Shown in pieces: positions 18,308 through 27,901 of a stretch of 64,000 nucleotides of DNA. The stretch is taken from contig CALDYR010000014.1 of NCBI GenBank assembly GCA_937944405.1, positions 1 to 64,000 of the forward strand, in the 5' to 3' direction. The DNA comes from an uncultured Pirellulaceae bacterium (GTDB taxonomy: Bacteria > Planctomycetota > Planctomycetia > Pirellulales > Pirellulaceae). The notes under the pieces are model-generated. The model searched no databases. It had not been told where the DNA came from and saw nothing but the letters and a program-made list of their open reading frames with translations. Position numbers and translations under genes: made by a program. The stretch's first letter is position 1; every line of letters begins with the position of its first letter.

Positions 18308-18564
18308 ATGATCGGCAGGTACCCAAGGGCGTTAGTATTGAATCAATGAAAGCTCGGAGAGCAACGCAATTTTCTTGCGCCGCCCGCCGGGCTGGTTTTT
18401 CCCTTGGTTACGGTTTCGGCGACGGCCCCCCCAAGCATTTTTGAACTCGTTCGCGGCTTGTGTGGGAGGGCAATTGCTTCGACCGTTCTCAATCTCGATT
18501 ACGCAAAAGTTCTGCGGTTGGTACTTCGGCGGTCTCCCCGATTCGTGAATCACCGTTTTTCCAA

Positions 18565-18852
18565 CTACCGAGCCCAAAGGATGTTTCCGCGTGGACGAGG
18601 GGCAATGCCCGTGCGCTCGGTGCGCTGTTGTTCTTGGCGAATAACAAAGTTGCGGTGCAGGTTAGTGCCGTACCCCGTCACTGGCCGGGCGGTGGCTTTG
18701 GGAGTAACGTTGCGTGGTTGAGCCCACACGTTTTGGTGGTTGATGGTCCGACCGGCGATTCGGTTGCGTAGCCATTGGGCGTGGGCCGATTGTGCCGAAA
18801 GAAATACGACCAAAACAGCCATCGATCCAATGAGCATAAATTTGACGTTCAT
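18565..18852 (-). CDS. Small secreted basic protein, unknown
   Basis: A 95-residue product with a clear signal peptide (MNVKFMLIGSMAVLVVFLSA, cleavage near AHA-QW). A basic, Arg/Asn-rich mature part of about 70 residues follows, with no recognised domain. It ends at a TAG. It is on the same strand as the TPR gene upstream. Confidence 0.6.
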   Translation of the reverse strand: MNVKFMLIGSMAVLVVFLSAQSAHAQWLRNRIAGRTINHQNVWAQPRNVTPKATARPVTGYGTNLHRNFVIRQEQQRTERTGIAPRPRGNILWAR

Positions 18853-18885
18853 AATTGTGTTTTTTCTAAAAAGGATGAAAACCGT

Positions 18886-19194
18886 TTACTGAAGTGACAT
18901 TAAGAATTCTGTCATTTCCCCTGACGCGTGAGCGTTGCCTTGTTCGTTGGCCTGTTGGATGCCTTGTTTGAGAATTTCTTGGGCCTCTGGAATGCGATCA
19001 AGCCCCGCGAGTTGCTGTCCCGCCATGAAGAATGCCGGGACGTGGGGCGGTTTTGCAGCCATCAGGTCGCCGAACAATTTCAGGCTCTCTTCGTGCTCGC
19101 CTTCGCTACGGAGTTCCATGGCCAAAGCGTATTGGAGAAAGGTGTCGCCGGGAGCGTCCTTGAGCATGGATTCGATTTCTGCGCGTCGTGACAT
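18886..19194 (-). CDS. Small TPR-like protein
   Basis: A 102-residue all-helical product with two to three tetratricopeptide-like repeats (AMELRSEGEHEESLKLFGDL and MAGQQLAGLDRIPEAQEIL). No signal peptide, so probably cytoplasmic. Partners unknown. It lies between the anti-sigma pair and a small secreted protein, all on the minus strand. Confidence 0.7.
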   Translation of the reverse strand: MSRRAEIESMLKDAPGDTFLQYALAMELRSEGEHEESLKLFGDLMAAKPPHVPAFFMAGQQLAGLDRIPEAQEILKQGIQQANEQGNAHASGEMTEFLMSLQ

Positions 19195-19400
19195 TGAGTA
19201 AAACGGTCCGTATCAAAATAGTTGCAAAAGAGAAAACCAAGCAGGCTTTGACGATTTAGGGGGGCGTGATCTTTCGACCAACTTGGGGCGAGTTAAATGA
19301 AAAGCGGATTGAGGTGTAGGTATAGGCGTGGGGTGATACCACCTTTGACCGTGGGCAACCGTACACCGCGCGAAGACAAAACAGCCGGTCGCAACCCGAA

Positions 19401-19826
19401 TTAGAAATTCGACTTCGTCTTGGTCAGTGTGACCTTATTGCCGCATTCGTTGAATTCTAAGGAATCGACGAACTCTTTCATCAGCATAACCCCCCGTCCG
19501 GAGGTCTTGCCAAGATTTTCATCTGCTGTGGGATCGGGGATTTGTTCTGGATCAAAGCCACCCCCACTGTCGGTAACGACCGCCTCGAACCGGTCATCGT
19601 TAAATCCAATTTCGATTCCCACCGTCTTGCTGGGGTCGCAATCGTTGCCGTGTTTGATGGCGTTCATGATCGCTTCTTCTAATGCCATGCGAATTGCGAA
19701 TTGATCTTCGGAATTCCAGTTATGCTGTTCAAGGGCGTTTAAAACTTTCGCGATCAGCGGTGCACAAAGGTCGGCCTGAGCCGGAATTTTGCGGACCAAC
19801 GACCAGATCCATGAAAAGCGAGTCAT
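19401..19826 (-). CDS. RsbW-type anti-sigma factor / serine kinase
   Basis: A 141-residue GHKL-fold ATPase of the RsbW/SpoIIAB class. The N-box is MALEEAIMNAIKHGN near residue 46, the G1 box is VVTDSGGGFDP near residue 84, and the G2 box is GKTSGRGVMLMKEFVD. These bind ATP and serve to phosphorylate a STAS antagonist or hold a sigma factor. The partner STAS gene lies 80 bp upstream on the same strand. No sigma factor gene is in the neighbourhood. Confidence 0.85.
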   Translation of the reverse strand: MTRFSWIWSLVRKIPAQADLCAPLIAKVLNALEQHNWNSEDQFAIRMALEEAIMNAIKHGNDCDPSKTVGIEIGFNDDRFEAVVTDSGGGFDPEQIPDPTADENLGKTSGRGVMLMKEFVDSLEFNECGNKVTLTKTKSNF

Positions 19827-19906
19827 GATGAGAGCGTGCTCTTGTAATCCGATTTAGTTTGCGTGTTTGCATCAGTCGGGTGATTGTTCTTCACCCGACT
19901 GCCGAT

Positions 19907-20266
19907 TTATTTTGCCAGTGAATCAATTGCGGCGGTTTGGTCATCCCGAATTTGAAAGACTTGGTCCAAATGGGTGTAGCTGAACAAATCCCTGACCTCT
20001 GGCCGAAGGTTGCTCAACCGGATCTCCCCGCCGCGCGCGGTGACGTGCTTTTCCAGCACAATCAACTTATTGATCGCCGCGCTGGAAAAGAAACTTACAT
20101 TTTCAAAGTTCACAACCACATTTTCGCTGGCCGCGTATTCCAAAAGGGATAGTAGTTCTTGTCCCATTTTTTCAATGCGACTGGGATCCATGACTTTGGG
20201 GTCTATAAACTTTACGACCGCGATTTGGTCAAAAACGTCAATCTCAAGACATTCTAAATTTTCCAT
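19907..20266 (-). CDS. STAS-domain anti-sigma factor antagonist
   Basis: A 119-residue single STAS domain of the SpoIIAA/RsbV type. The phosphorylatable Ser lies in NVSFFSSAAINKLI near residue 61, at the start of the conserved helix. It is transcribed just before the RsbW-like kinase, making a two-gene partner-switching module. Together they likely control a sigma factor or another output encoded elsewhere. Confidence 0.85.
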   Translation of the reverse strand: MENLECLEIDVFDQIAVVKFIDPKVMDPSRIEKMGQELLSLLEYAASENVVVNFENVSFFSSAAINKLIVLEKHVTARGGEIRLSNLRPEVRDLFSYTHLDQVFQIRDDQTAAIDSLAK

Positions 20267-20607
20267 TTTTGGCCCTTTAAAATCGGGGAACCTGAATGAG
20301 GTACTCCAGCGCGGCTGTTCGCTGGCGTAATTGCCATGATATTATAGACAAAGCCAAAGCAAGTTTGTGAATTTTCGTTTCCTTTGTTGGGCGGTTGGAT
20401 CAACAAACGGAATGGTGCTGTCTGCACGCAAATTTTATGTCGATTCTGGCGAACGGGTGGTCAAATAGGCGACTGCTTTTAAAAAAACAGCGGCAGAATA
20501 AAAAACACTAGCCAAAACATCAGCAGATGATAGACCAGACACCCATCCGCTTGCGCTTCGAACTAATGTTTTTTAATCTCGCCGCCGTCGATTCTCGATT
20601 GCCTAAA
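20267..20607. other. Intergenic region upstream of the STAS gene
   Basis: This stretch of about 340 bp probably holds the promoter of the STAS/RsbW pair. No open frame has a ribosome-binding site or recognisable motif, and no strong hairpin terminator is visible. Confidence 0.4.
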
Positions 20608-20637
20608 TTGACTTAAACAGATTTGACTTAAACGGAT
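20608..20637. repeat. 15-bp tandem duplication abutting a stop codon
   Basis: ttgacttaaacagat (20608-20622) is repeated with one mismatch at 20623-20637. It ends exactly at the 3' end of the minus-strand membrane-protein gene. Confidence 0.75.
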
Positions 20638-21006
20638 TTAAGTTCTTAACAGACCTTGTAAAATCATGACCGCCCCCAAAAACAGCACCGGCCAGCAAAT
20701 CCAGCGCGGTGGCTGGAGGGTTCGATTCTCTGCTGAGAAGGTCGTGGCCGACGCTGTGGGTTGAATTTGAACTACGCTGTTCGTATAGGATGCTTGGTAG
20801 TACGGTGAATTGTAGTTTTGGTCGTTGGCGCCAAACTGAGGTAGGTTGGACCGTGCTGCGGCAGCAATCGTACCCTCATCCCCCGGGAAATTATCGGTTA
20901 AAAAATTGCTGACACGCCGAGTCATCGTAAAGGATTCGACAACGTGTAGTTGAATCCCCATAAATAGCAGGAAAAATCCGATCGACATCAATGAAGTGCG
21001 ACTCAT
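20638..21006 (-). CDS. Two-helix membrane protein, unknown
   Basis: A 122-residue product with hydrophobic segments at residues 5-22 and 103-118, separated by a polar, Asn/Gln/Ser-rich region. No family recognised. The ATG at 21006 places the first helix correctly; a longer frame upstream gives an unlikely N-terminus. Confidence 0.6.
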   Translation of the reverse strand: MSRTSLMSIGFFLLFMGIQLHVVESFTMTRRVSNFLTDNFPGDEGTIAAAARSNLPQFGANDQNYNSPYYQASYTNSVVQIQPTASATTFSAENRTLQPPRWICWPVLFLGAVMILQGLLRT

Positions 21007-21261
21007 GGTGTGGTCCGTGATGGAAAAATAGCAGGGGGATGTGTAAACCAAGACGCCTTCCCATGTCATACACACCGACAATTAGCTTATCGTGTCGGTG
21101 CGCGAAAAATCTTGAGCCAGTCACGCTCAAATTGCTATCACGTTTCTGGTATCTTTGTGTTCAACTGTCAGGACCGACATACGCGCTACCGACGGTACAG
21201 ACGGGACAGATTATGCTGACGATCGTTTCTTTTAACCAACCAATGGCCCTTCGTTTGCCCC

Positions 21262-24200
21262 ATGAATCCTGATAATCCTGCTATTGCAGTCAAAAAAACA
21301 AACGGACTTTCTTCGCCAAGCTTTCAAGGGCTTTTGTGGACCAATTGGTTGACCGCGATCAACGATAATGCGTTTCGTTGGTTTGTGATCGGCGCCGGTA
21401 AGACCTACTTCCCGGTAGGCGAAGAAGGCACGGTGCTGATGTTGGCAACGATTTCGTTTGTCATCCCCTATATTCTTCTGGCGTCCCCGGCAGGATGGTT
21501 GGCCGATCGCTTCGCCAAACGTGACGTCATTGTCGGCTGTAAGGTGCTCGAAATCATCGTGATGATCATCGGCATCGCGTCCTTATTACTTGGCAGCATT
21601 ACGTTGTTAATGTCGTCGGTGTTTTTGATGGGAGCTCAAAGCGCGCTCTTTGCGCCCGCTAAAATTGGCACGATCCCGGAACTGCTGGACGAATCGGAAA
21701 TTTCCACCGGCAACGGGATTTTCAATTTAGCCACCCTTTCGGCGGTGATCATCGGCATGGGCATCGGCGGCTATCTGGCGGATAAATCGGGTTTGCTGGG
21801 GCAAGAGAACATTGGACTGACCGGTTCAGTTTTAATTGGGATCGCCGTGGTTGGGACGATCGTTAGTTTATTGATCACGCCCCATCGTGCCGCCAATCCA
21901 ACCGCCAGATTTCCCTACAACGTCCCGGTGGAAACGGCACGCAACATCGGTCAACTGGTTTCATTCAGTCGTTTGTTTCGCGTCGGTTTGGGGATTATTT
22001 TCTTTTGGTCGATTGCCAGCATTTCTCAATTGAACATCGATATTTTCGCTTCCGAGAGCGGGAGCGTGAACGAAGTCGAAAAACTACCGTTGCTGATTTC
22101 ACTGGTGCTTGGTTTAGGCGTGGGCAGCGTGGCGGCGGGAATCGCTTCGGGCGGCAAGATCGAACTGGGGCTTGTCCCTTGGGGGGCTTTAGGGATCGGG
22201 GTCTTTAGCATGTTGTTGTTTTTCACACCGGCCGACTTTATTACCGGCGGTTTCAATTTCAAACTGGTCATTGCCTGCGGCCTGCTGGCGGCCCTAGGAG
22301 CCAGCGCCGGGTTCTTCGATGTCCCGCTGACATCCTATTTGCAAAAGCACAGTCCACCCGAACGATTAGGAGAGATCCTTTCGGCGGTGAACTGTTTGGC
22401 GTTTGCTGGGATTGCGTTTGTTTCGTTGTTGTTGATGCTGCTGACGGTGGGAGTCAGGCAAGGATCGTTTGAAAATTTACCGGTCACGATGCGCGGCGCG
22501 AGTCTCAATCCCGTTCAACGTGAGGCGCTCGAAACGGCGGTTGCGCAGTATCAATCTGCCCTCCGCACGGCCGAGAATTGGGATGAAGTCGATTTGCTGG
22601 AGTTTGCCCCCCCCGTCGACAGCCTGCAACGTTCGCAAGCAATCAATGAATTGGTAAACGCCGAAATCAACTTTCGCAAAGAGAAAGACGAAATCACATC
22701 GATCGTGCGTTATCAAGACGCCGACCGGTTTCCCAAACAACAGCAACGTCAGATAAAGAAAATCCTGCAACAATCGGGGCAGTTGCCCTTATTTTCGGCG
22801 CGCAGCGTATTTTTGATTTTCGGATTGTTGACGTTGCCGGTGTTTGGTTACGCCTTTTGGAGGCTACCGCACGCGATGGTGCGGATGGGGTGGGTGTTGA
22901 TGCTGCGGTTTTTCTATCGCGTTAAAATTCATGGGTTAGAAAACATTCCCGAAACCGGCGGTGGGGTGATCGTGGTTAATCATTCGACGTGGCTTGATGG
23001 AGTGATTTTCCGCGTGTTCGCACCACGGACAGTACGCATCATTGCTTACGCTGGGAACTTCAGTAATCCTATTATGAAAAAATGGGCTAGTTTTTGCGGT
23101 GTAATTTTGATTTCAGGTGGCCCCAAAAGCATCGCCAAAGCCTTCAAAGACGCCCGCCAAGCACTTGATGATGGCGAATTGCTGGGGCTGTTTCCTGAAG
23201 GCGGTATTTCGCGCAGTCAGCAAGTCCGTTCGTTTAAACCGGGTCTGATGAAGATTCTTAAAGGACGCACAGTCCCAATCGTCCCCATGTATTTCGATGA
23301 ACTATGGGGCAGTTTGTTCAGTTTTTCTGGCGGCCGCGCGTTCACTAAAATCCCAAATTCAATCCGGCGGCCTATCTCCATCCATATTGGCCCGCCGATC
23401 AAACCGCACCCCGGTTCAATGGTTCCTATTCAAACCGCAGTCCAAAGATTGAGCTCGACGACCATGAAAAATTACATTGGAAAGTTCGTTTCGCCCGTTT
23501 CTGAATTTGTTTACTCCTGTAAGCGGCAGAAGTTTAAATCGAAGTGTGTCGACTCTTTAAAGTCAGAAGAAAAAGGCGGCACATTGCTGCTGCGGTCGCT
23601 GGTGCTGAGGCGGTTGCTAAAACGAGAAATCTTGGCTGAAGATGAAACCACCGTAGGCGTCTTGATTCCGCCGACGGTGGGAGGAGCGATCGTTAATTTA
23701 GCGTTGGGGTTGGATCAACGAACTGTTGTCAATTTGAACTATTCTTTGTCGCAGGACTTAATCAATCACTGTATCAGAGAAGCCAACATCAAGCGTGTTT
23801 TGACCACAAGAAAGGTCATGGAAAAGTTCAATTTCGAACTCGACTGTGAAGTCGCCTTTCTTGACGATCTCAAAGCCAAAGTGACTTCAGTCGATAAAGC
23901 GGTTGCTGCGACCCAAAGTTTCCTTGTGCCCGGCGTTTTGCTTAATCGGATGCTTGGCCTGCATAAGATCAAATCTGACGACGTGATGACGGTCGTGTTC
24001 ACTTCGGGGTCAACCGGTGTCCCCAAAGGTGTGATGCTGACGCATGAGAATATACTTTTTGACGTCCGCGGTTTTGAGAAAGCGGCCGCTTTCAAAACAT
24101 CGGACACAATCATCGGCGTGCTGCCGTTCTTTCATTCTTTCGGTTACACCATCACGCTGTGGGGGCCGATGATGTGTGATGTGCGCGGTGCCTATCACCT

Positions 24201-25083
24201 GAACCCGCTGGACGCCAAACAGATTGGCAAACTGGTCGAAAACTATGCCGGCACAATCCTCATGGCGACGCCCACGTTCCTGAGAACTTACATGCGGCGT
24301 TGCACCCCAGAGCAATTCAAAACGCTTGACGCGGTGGTGACCGGTGCCGAACGGCTTCCGCCAGAATTGGCTCAACAGTACCAAGAAAAATTCGGCGTGA
24401 CGCCGGTCGAAGGTTATGGGGTCACCGAACTTTCGCCCGCGGTCGCGGCAAATATCCCGCATTCCCGCCAAACGGGTGATTTTCAGGTCGATGACAAAGC
24501 AGGAACCGTGGGCCGCCCGATCGCCAACGTGGCGGTGAAAGTCTGCGATCTGGAAACGGGTACAGAATTGCCGTGCAACGAACCAGGGATGTTGTGGGTA
24601 TCCGGGCCGATCGTAATGAAGGGGTATCTCAATAACCCCCAAGCCACCGATGAAGTTATCGTTGACCGTTGGTATAAAACGGGTGACGTTGCGAAAATTG
24701 ACGAAGATGGCTTCATCACCATTACCGGCCGTATCAGTCGGTTTTCCAAAATTGGTGGCGAAATGGTGCCGCATTTGAAGATTGAAGAAGTGCTCAGTCA
24801 GTTTCTTGATTGCACTCCTGAGGATGATTCTGACGATCATCTGGCGGTAGCGGTGACCGCGGTGCCGTGCGAGAAAAAGGGCGAACGTTTGATCGTGTTG
24901 TACGCCTGCGATCACAAAACGATCGACCAAATGAAGGCGGCCTTGGCAGAAGCAGGGCTGCCTAACGTGTTCATCCCGGCAACCGACAGTTTCTTCAAAG
25001 TGAACGAATTGCCGATTCTTGGCACCGGTAAAATTGACCTCAAAGGCATTAAAGACAAAGCCCAAGCGCTGGTCGCCGGGTGA
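21262..25083 (+). CDS. Fused lysophospholipid flippase / acyltransferase / acyl-ACP synthetase (LplT-Aas type)
   Basis: A 1273-residue membrane protein with three domains. Residues 1-540 are an MFS transporter like LplT, which flips lysophospholipids inward. Residues 545-740 are a PlsC-type acyltransferase with the catalytic NHSTWLD (His574) and FPEGG near residue 647. Residues 770-1270 are an AMP-binding acyl-ACP/CoA synthetase with TSGSTGVPKG at 914, the GYGVTE block and a C-terminal GTGKIDL. Together they would import, activate acyl chains for, and re-acylate lysophospholipids. In E. coli LplT and Aas are separate proteins. A Gln-rich stretch sits between MFS helices near residues 420-520. 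Confidence 0.9.
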   Translation: MNPDNPAIAVKKTNGLSSPSFQGLLWTNWLTAINDNAFRWFVIGAGKTYFPVGEEGTVLMLATISFVIPYILLASPAGWLADRFAKRDVIVGCKVLEIIVMIIGIASLLLGSITLLMSSVFLMGAQSALFAPAKIGTIPELLDESEISTGNGIFNLATLSAVIIGMGIGGYLADKSGLLGQENIGLTGSVLIGIAVVGTIVSLLITPHRAANPTARFPYNVPVETARNIGQLVSFSRLFRVGLGIIFFWSIASISQLNIDIFASESGSVNEVEKLPLLISLVLGLGVGSVAAGIASGGKIELGLVPWGALGIGVFSMLLFFTPADFITGGFNFKLVIACGLLAALGASAGFFDVPLTSYLQKHSPPERLGEILSAVNCLAFAGIAFVSLLLMLLTVGVRQGSFENLPVTMRGASLNPVQREALETAVAQYQSALRTAENWDEVDLLEFAPPVDSLQRSQAINELVNAEINFRKEKDEITSIVRYQDADRFPKQQQRQIKKILQQSGQLPLFSARSVFLIFGLLTLPVFGYAFWRLPHAMVRMGWVLMLRFFYRVKIHGLENIPETGGGVIVVNHSTWLDGVIFRVFAPRTVRIIAYAGNFSNPIMKKWASFCGVILISGGPKSIAKAFKDARQALDDGELLGLFPEGGISRSQQVRSFKPGLMKILKGRTVPIVPMYFDELWGSLFSFSGGRAFTKIPNSIRRPISIHIGPPIKPHPGSMVPIQTAVQRLSSTTMKNYIGKFVSPVSEFVYSCKRQKFKSKCVDSLKSEEKGGTLLLRSLVLRRLLKREILAEDETTVGVLIPPTVGGAIVNLALGLDQRTVVNLNYSLSQDLINHCIREANIKRVLTTRKVMEKFNFELDCEVAFLDDLKAKVTSVDKAVAATQSFLVPGVLLNRMLGLHKIKSDDVMTVVFTSGSTGVPKGVMLTHENILFDVRGFEKAAAFKTSDTIIGVLPFFHSFGYTITLWGPMMCDVRGAYHLNPLDAKQIGKLVENYAGTILMATPTFLRTYMRRCTPEQFKTLDAVVTGAERLPPELAQQYQEKFGVTPVEGYGVTELSPAVAANIPHSRQTGDFQVDDKAGTVGRPIANVAVKVCDLETGTELPCNEPGMLWVSGPIVMKGYLNNPQATDEVIVDRWYKTGDVAKIDEDGFITITGRISRFSKIGGEMVPHLKIEEVLSQFLDCTPEDDSDDHLAVAVTAVPCEKKGERLIVLYACDHKTIDQMKAALAEAGLPNVFIPATDSFFKVNELPILGTGKIDLKGIKDKAQALVAG

Positions 25084-25171
25084 GCCGAGTTAGCCGTCGC
25101 CTAAGTTATGCCTCTGGAATCGTAAAACATCTGTCCGCGCTATTGGAACCAACCGCCATCGGCACAGGCGG

Positions 25172-25221
25172 TTGCCTTATCAGCATTGCCTTATCAGCAT
25201 TGCCTTAGCAGCATTGCCTTA
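25172..25221. repeat. 14-bp tandem repeat, 3.6 copies
   Basis: The unit ttgccttatcagca starts at 25172, 25186 and 25200 (third copy with one change) and a partial copy runs to 25221. It lies in the 325-bp gap between two convergent genes, in which I see no other feature or gene. Confidence 0.9.
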
Positions 25222-25408
25222 ATCGGGGCCCCTTAATCGAGTCCACTCTGGAACGATGGAAAAAACAACTTGGGAATTGGGCGACGTTGCTTTTTTGCGA
25301 GCGTTTTAAAGTTTAACCGTTAAACGAAAGAGATTCCTTGGTTTTAAATTCCGAACCTATAAATCCCAGAATCCTTTTTTGCGTCCCCTTGGGCTGCGAA
25401 AAAAATGT

Positions 25409-26908
25409 TTAATGGCCCTCGGTCGACGGTTCCATGTTTTCAGCCCCGATCAAGCGCTTTGCCAAACTGCCAACGGTCAGCCCTTGGGCGATAATTGAAA
25501 AGATCACAACAATGTAAGTGACCGTGAGAAAAGGGGCGCGGCACTCTTGGGGAAGAATCAGAGCCAGGGCGATCGAGATGCCGCCACGTAACCCGCCCCA
25601 TGTCATGATCGTTGTTGTGTGCGGTACAAACTTTAAACGCTTTGCGAAGAACGCGACCGGCAAAACCAGCGACAAAAAGCGCGAAACCAATACGATCACG
25701 ATTGCGGCCAAACCCGCGACGATAAATTTCTGTTCAACTTCCAGAATCAAAATCTCTAATCCGATCAGCACGAATAGAATCGCGTTTAACAAAATGTCAA
25801 TCAGTTCCCAGAACTTATCGACGTAGGTTTCTGTCTGTTTCGACATCGCGGTGCCTCGGACGGTATCGTTGCCGACGATCAACCCTGCGACAACCATCGC
25901 GAGGGGGGCTGACAGATGTAGGCACTGAGCCAATGAGCATCCGCCCATCACACACGCTAGGGTGATCATGACTTCAATTTCGTAGTCGTCGATTGACCGC
26001 AAAAGCAGATAGGTGCCGTATCCCAAGAGTAATCCCATCACAATTCCGCCGCCAACTTCAACCACAAATAGCTCGACCACCGACCAGACGTCGGCCCCGC
26101 CGTGATGTTCTACTGGCGTTTTATCGTTGGAATTGTTGTCGCCGAAATTGTCGTTGTGGGGAGGTGGCCCCTCGGATGCTGCGTTGTAACTGACCCAATT
26201 AACACTTGCCGATGAAGCGATCGAACTGACCGAAACGCCGTGATTGTCAGCGCTGTGATCGTCAGTGATGTGATCGTCAGTGCTGTGGGCGATAGCGGCG
26301 TGATCGTGATTGGGGGGGCCGTGGCCGGGATCTGCTCCTCCGGTCGCGATGCTGAAAATCGTCAGAAATACGACCACCCCGACGCCGTCGTTGAAGAGCG
26401 ATTCGCCGACGATTTTTGTTTCCAGTTTTTTAGGTACGCCTGCTTGTTTGAGAATCCCCAAAACGGCGATAGGGTCGGTCGGAGAAATCAGTGCTCCGAA
26501 CAAAAGACAATGAATAAACGTTATCGATAGTCCTAGATACCCCAACGTATAATAGGAGATTGTCCCCACCAAAAAGGTGGATGAAAGGACTCCCAAGGTG
26601 GCGAAAACCAGCACCGGCCAACGCTGCACGCGCAGTTGATCAAAATTAGTGTGCATCGCACCGGCGAACAGAAGAAAACCCAACATCACATCCATCAGAA
26701 CTTCTTCGAAATTGATGGCTTGAATCAGGGCTTTGGCCGATTCAATAGGGATCGGCGAAAACAGGCTGCTGATAAACAACGTCGCCGTAAAAAGGATGGC
26801 GATGATCATCAGCCCGATCGTGTTGGGCAGCTTCAGCAGGCGGACGTTGATATAGCCAAACAGCGCTGATAAAGCGATGATAATGGAACTGATTTCAAAA
26901 AGGCTCAT
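25409..26908 (-). CDS. Na+/H+ antiporter (CPA1/NhaP-like) with a His-rich insert
   Basis: A 499-residue cation:proton antiporter with about twelve membrane helices. The helix-5 region FGALISPTDPIAVLGIL and the following GESLFNDGVGVVVF (ion-binding Asp) are classic CPA1 motifs. A cytoplasmic or periplasmic insert at about residues 192-272 is packed with His, Asp and Asn. It is partly built of five-residue units such as TDDHI/TDDHS. The insert could bind metal or sense pH; this is inference. The matching DNA shows a 15-bp repeat (26241-26285). Confidence 0.88.
   Translation of the reverse strand: MSLFEISSIIIALSALFGYINVRLLKLPNTIGLMIIAILFTATLFISSLFSPIPIESAKALIQAINFEEVLMDVMLGFLLFAGAMHTNFDQLRVQRWPVLVFATLGVLSSTFLVGTISYYTLGYLGLSITFIHCLLFGALISPTDPIAVLGILKQAGVPKKLETKIVGESLFNDGVGVVVFLTIFSIATGGADPGHGPPNHDHAAIAHSTDDHITDDHSADNHGVSVSSIASSASVNWVSYNAASEGPPPHNDNFGDNNSNDKTPVEHHGGADVWSVVELFVVEVGGGIVMGLLLGYGTYLLLRSIDDYEIEVMITLACVMGGCSLAQCLHLSAPLAMVVAGLIVGNDTVRGTAMSKQTETYVDKFWELIDILLNAILFVLIGLEILILEVEQKFIVAGLAAIVIVLVSRFLSLVLPVAFFAKRLKFVPHTTTIMTWGGLRGGISIALALILPQECRAPFLTVTYIVVIFSIIAQGLTVGSLAKRLIGAENMEPSTEGH
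26241..26285. repeat. 15-bp coding tandem repeat in the antiporter's His-rich insert
   Basis: Three units (26241-26255, 26256-26270, 26271-26285) of the pattern tgatcgtcagtgctg differ at a few positions and keep the reading frame. Each encodes one five-residue Asp/His unit. Confidence 0.75.
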
Positions 26909-27024
26909 CGTGCGTTGGCTCGCAGAGGTCGTAGAAATTCACTACGACGAATCTTATCCTATCCAATGGATCTATTGGAGTGACCTAAAACTGCGGCGTC
27001 GTTTGTTTCTTAACAAACGGCTGA

Positions 27025-27672
27025 TTACGGGGACAGTCTGACTTTTTTCCATCTTTGAGGCCCGGCGCTGGTGTACACGATCCGGTCGTGCAGTCGGTCC
27101 AACCTGCCCTGCCAAAATTCAAAACGATTGGGTTTCACCAGATAGCCTCCCCAGTTCTCTGGCAGCGGGATTGTTTGGCCTTCAAATTTTTGTTCCAACT
27201 GGTCGCGGTATTGTTCCAGTTGGCCGCGCGATTGAAGAGGGTGGGATTGGCGTGACACCATCGCACCGATTTGCGAACCGCGTGGGCGCGAATGGAAATA
27301 CGCTTCGGAGTCGGCACGGGAAGTTTTCTGCGCGTTTCCTTCGATTCTTAGTTGCCGGCCAAGATAGGGCCAATGGAAGGCTAACGCGACATTCGAGTTC
27401 GCAGCGATTTGTTGCCCTTTGTCGGATTCAAAGTTGGTGTAAAACCGAAAGCCATCAGCATCGACGCCCTTTAGCAGCACCCAACGGCTAGATACGCGCC
27501 CTGACGGCAAACTGGTTGACAGGGCCATCGCGTTGGGTTCGAACCAATCTCCGGGCGACTGATCGGTTGCTTCAGCGAACCAATGTTCGAAGGCTGTGAT
27601 AGGGTTATCCGCAAGGTCTTCGGGGCCAAATCCCGAAGTTTCGTATTCTTTGCGAAGTGTTTTAAAGTCCAT
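27025..27672 (-). CDS. pdxH: Pyridoxamine 5'-phosphate oxidase
   Basis: FMN-dependent oxidase making pyridoxal 5'-phosphate from pyridoxine or pyridoxamine phosphate. The 215-residue product has the split-barrel fold signatures: SSRWVLLKGVDADGFRFYTN near residue 61, ALAFHWPYLGRQLRIEG, and the C-terminal NRFEFWQGRLDRLHDR. The length equals the family norm. It is divergent from the candidate selenoprotein gene. Confidence 0.96.
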   Translation of the reverse strand: MDFKTLRKEYETSGFGPEDLADNPITAFEHWFAEATDQSPGDWFEPNAMALSTSLPSGRVSSRWVLLKGVDADGFRFYTNFESDKGQQIAANSNVALAFHWPYLGRQLRIEGNAQKTSRADSEAYFHSRPRGSQIGAMVSRQSHPLQSRGQLEQYRDQLEQKFEGQTIPLPENWGGYLVKPNRFEFWQGRLDRLHDRIVYTSAGPQRWKKVRLSP

Positions 27673-27723
27673 GGTTCGAAGTTCTTTTTAAGGTTTGCCG
27701 AGCGTTATCATTCAAATTAGCCT

Positions 27724-27757
27724 TACGCAGTGCTACTTGCTACGCAGTGCTACTTGC
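27724..27757. repeat. 17-bp perfect tandem duplication
   Basis: tacgcagtgctacttgc occurs twice in succession (27724-27740 and 27741-27757) in the gap between pdxH and the candidate selenoprotein gene. Confidence 0.9.
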
Positions 27758-27901
27758 ATCCGGCAAGCATCCTTAAAATTAACACAAATTAAAGCCGTAG
27801 CGCAGTGCCGCAGTGCATCATTATGAATTTCGGCGCTGCGTTGGTTGCCACGATTTTCTACTATCGGTTGCCAAACCAATCTTCACAGTGAAACTATTGC
27901 T

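Noticed and set aside
18565-18567. Third selenocysteine candidate at the end of the small secreted protein gene
   Set aside because: The stop is TAG, not TGA, and the next minus-strand frame is not in phase.
18332-18577. Minus-strand 81-codon frame overlapping the end of the small secreted protein gene
   Set aside because: It is in a different frame from the upstream gene, has no start signal and an Arg/Asn/Gly-rich composition without a domain.
24010-25065. Long antisense frame (351 codons) opposite the acyl-ACP synthetase domain
   Set aside because: The forward strand encodes a clear AMP-binding domain; the antisense frame has no family motifs and reflects codon bias.
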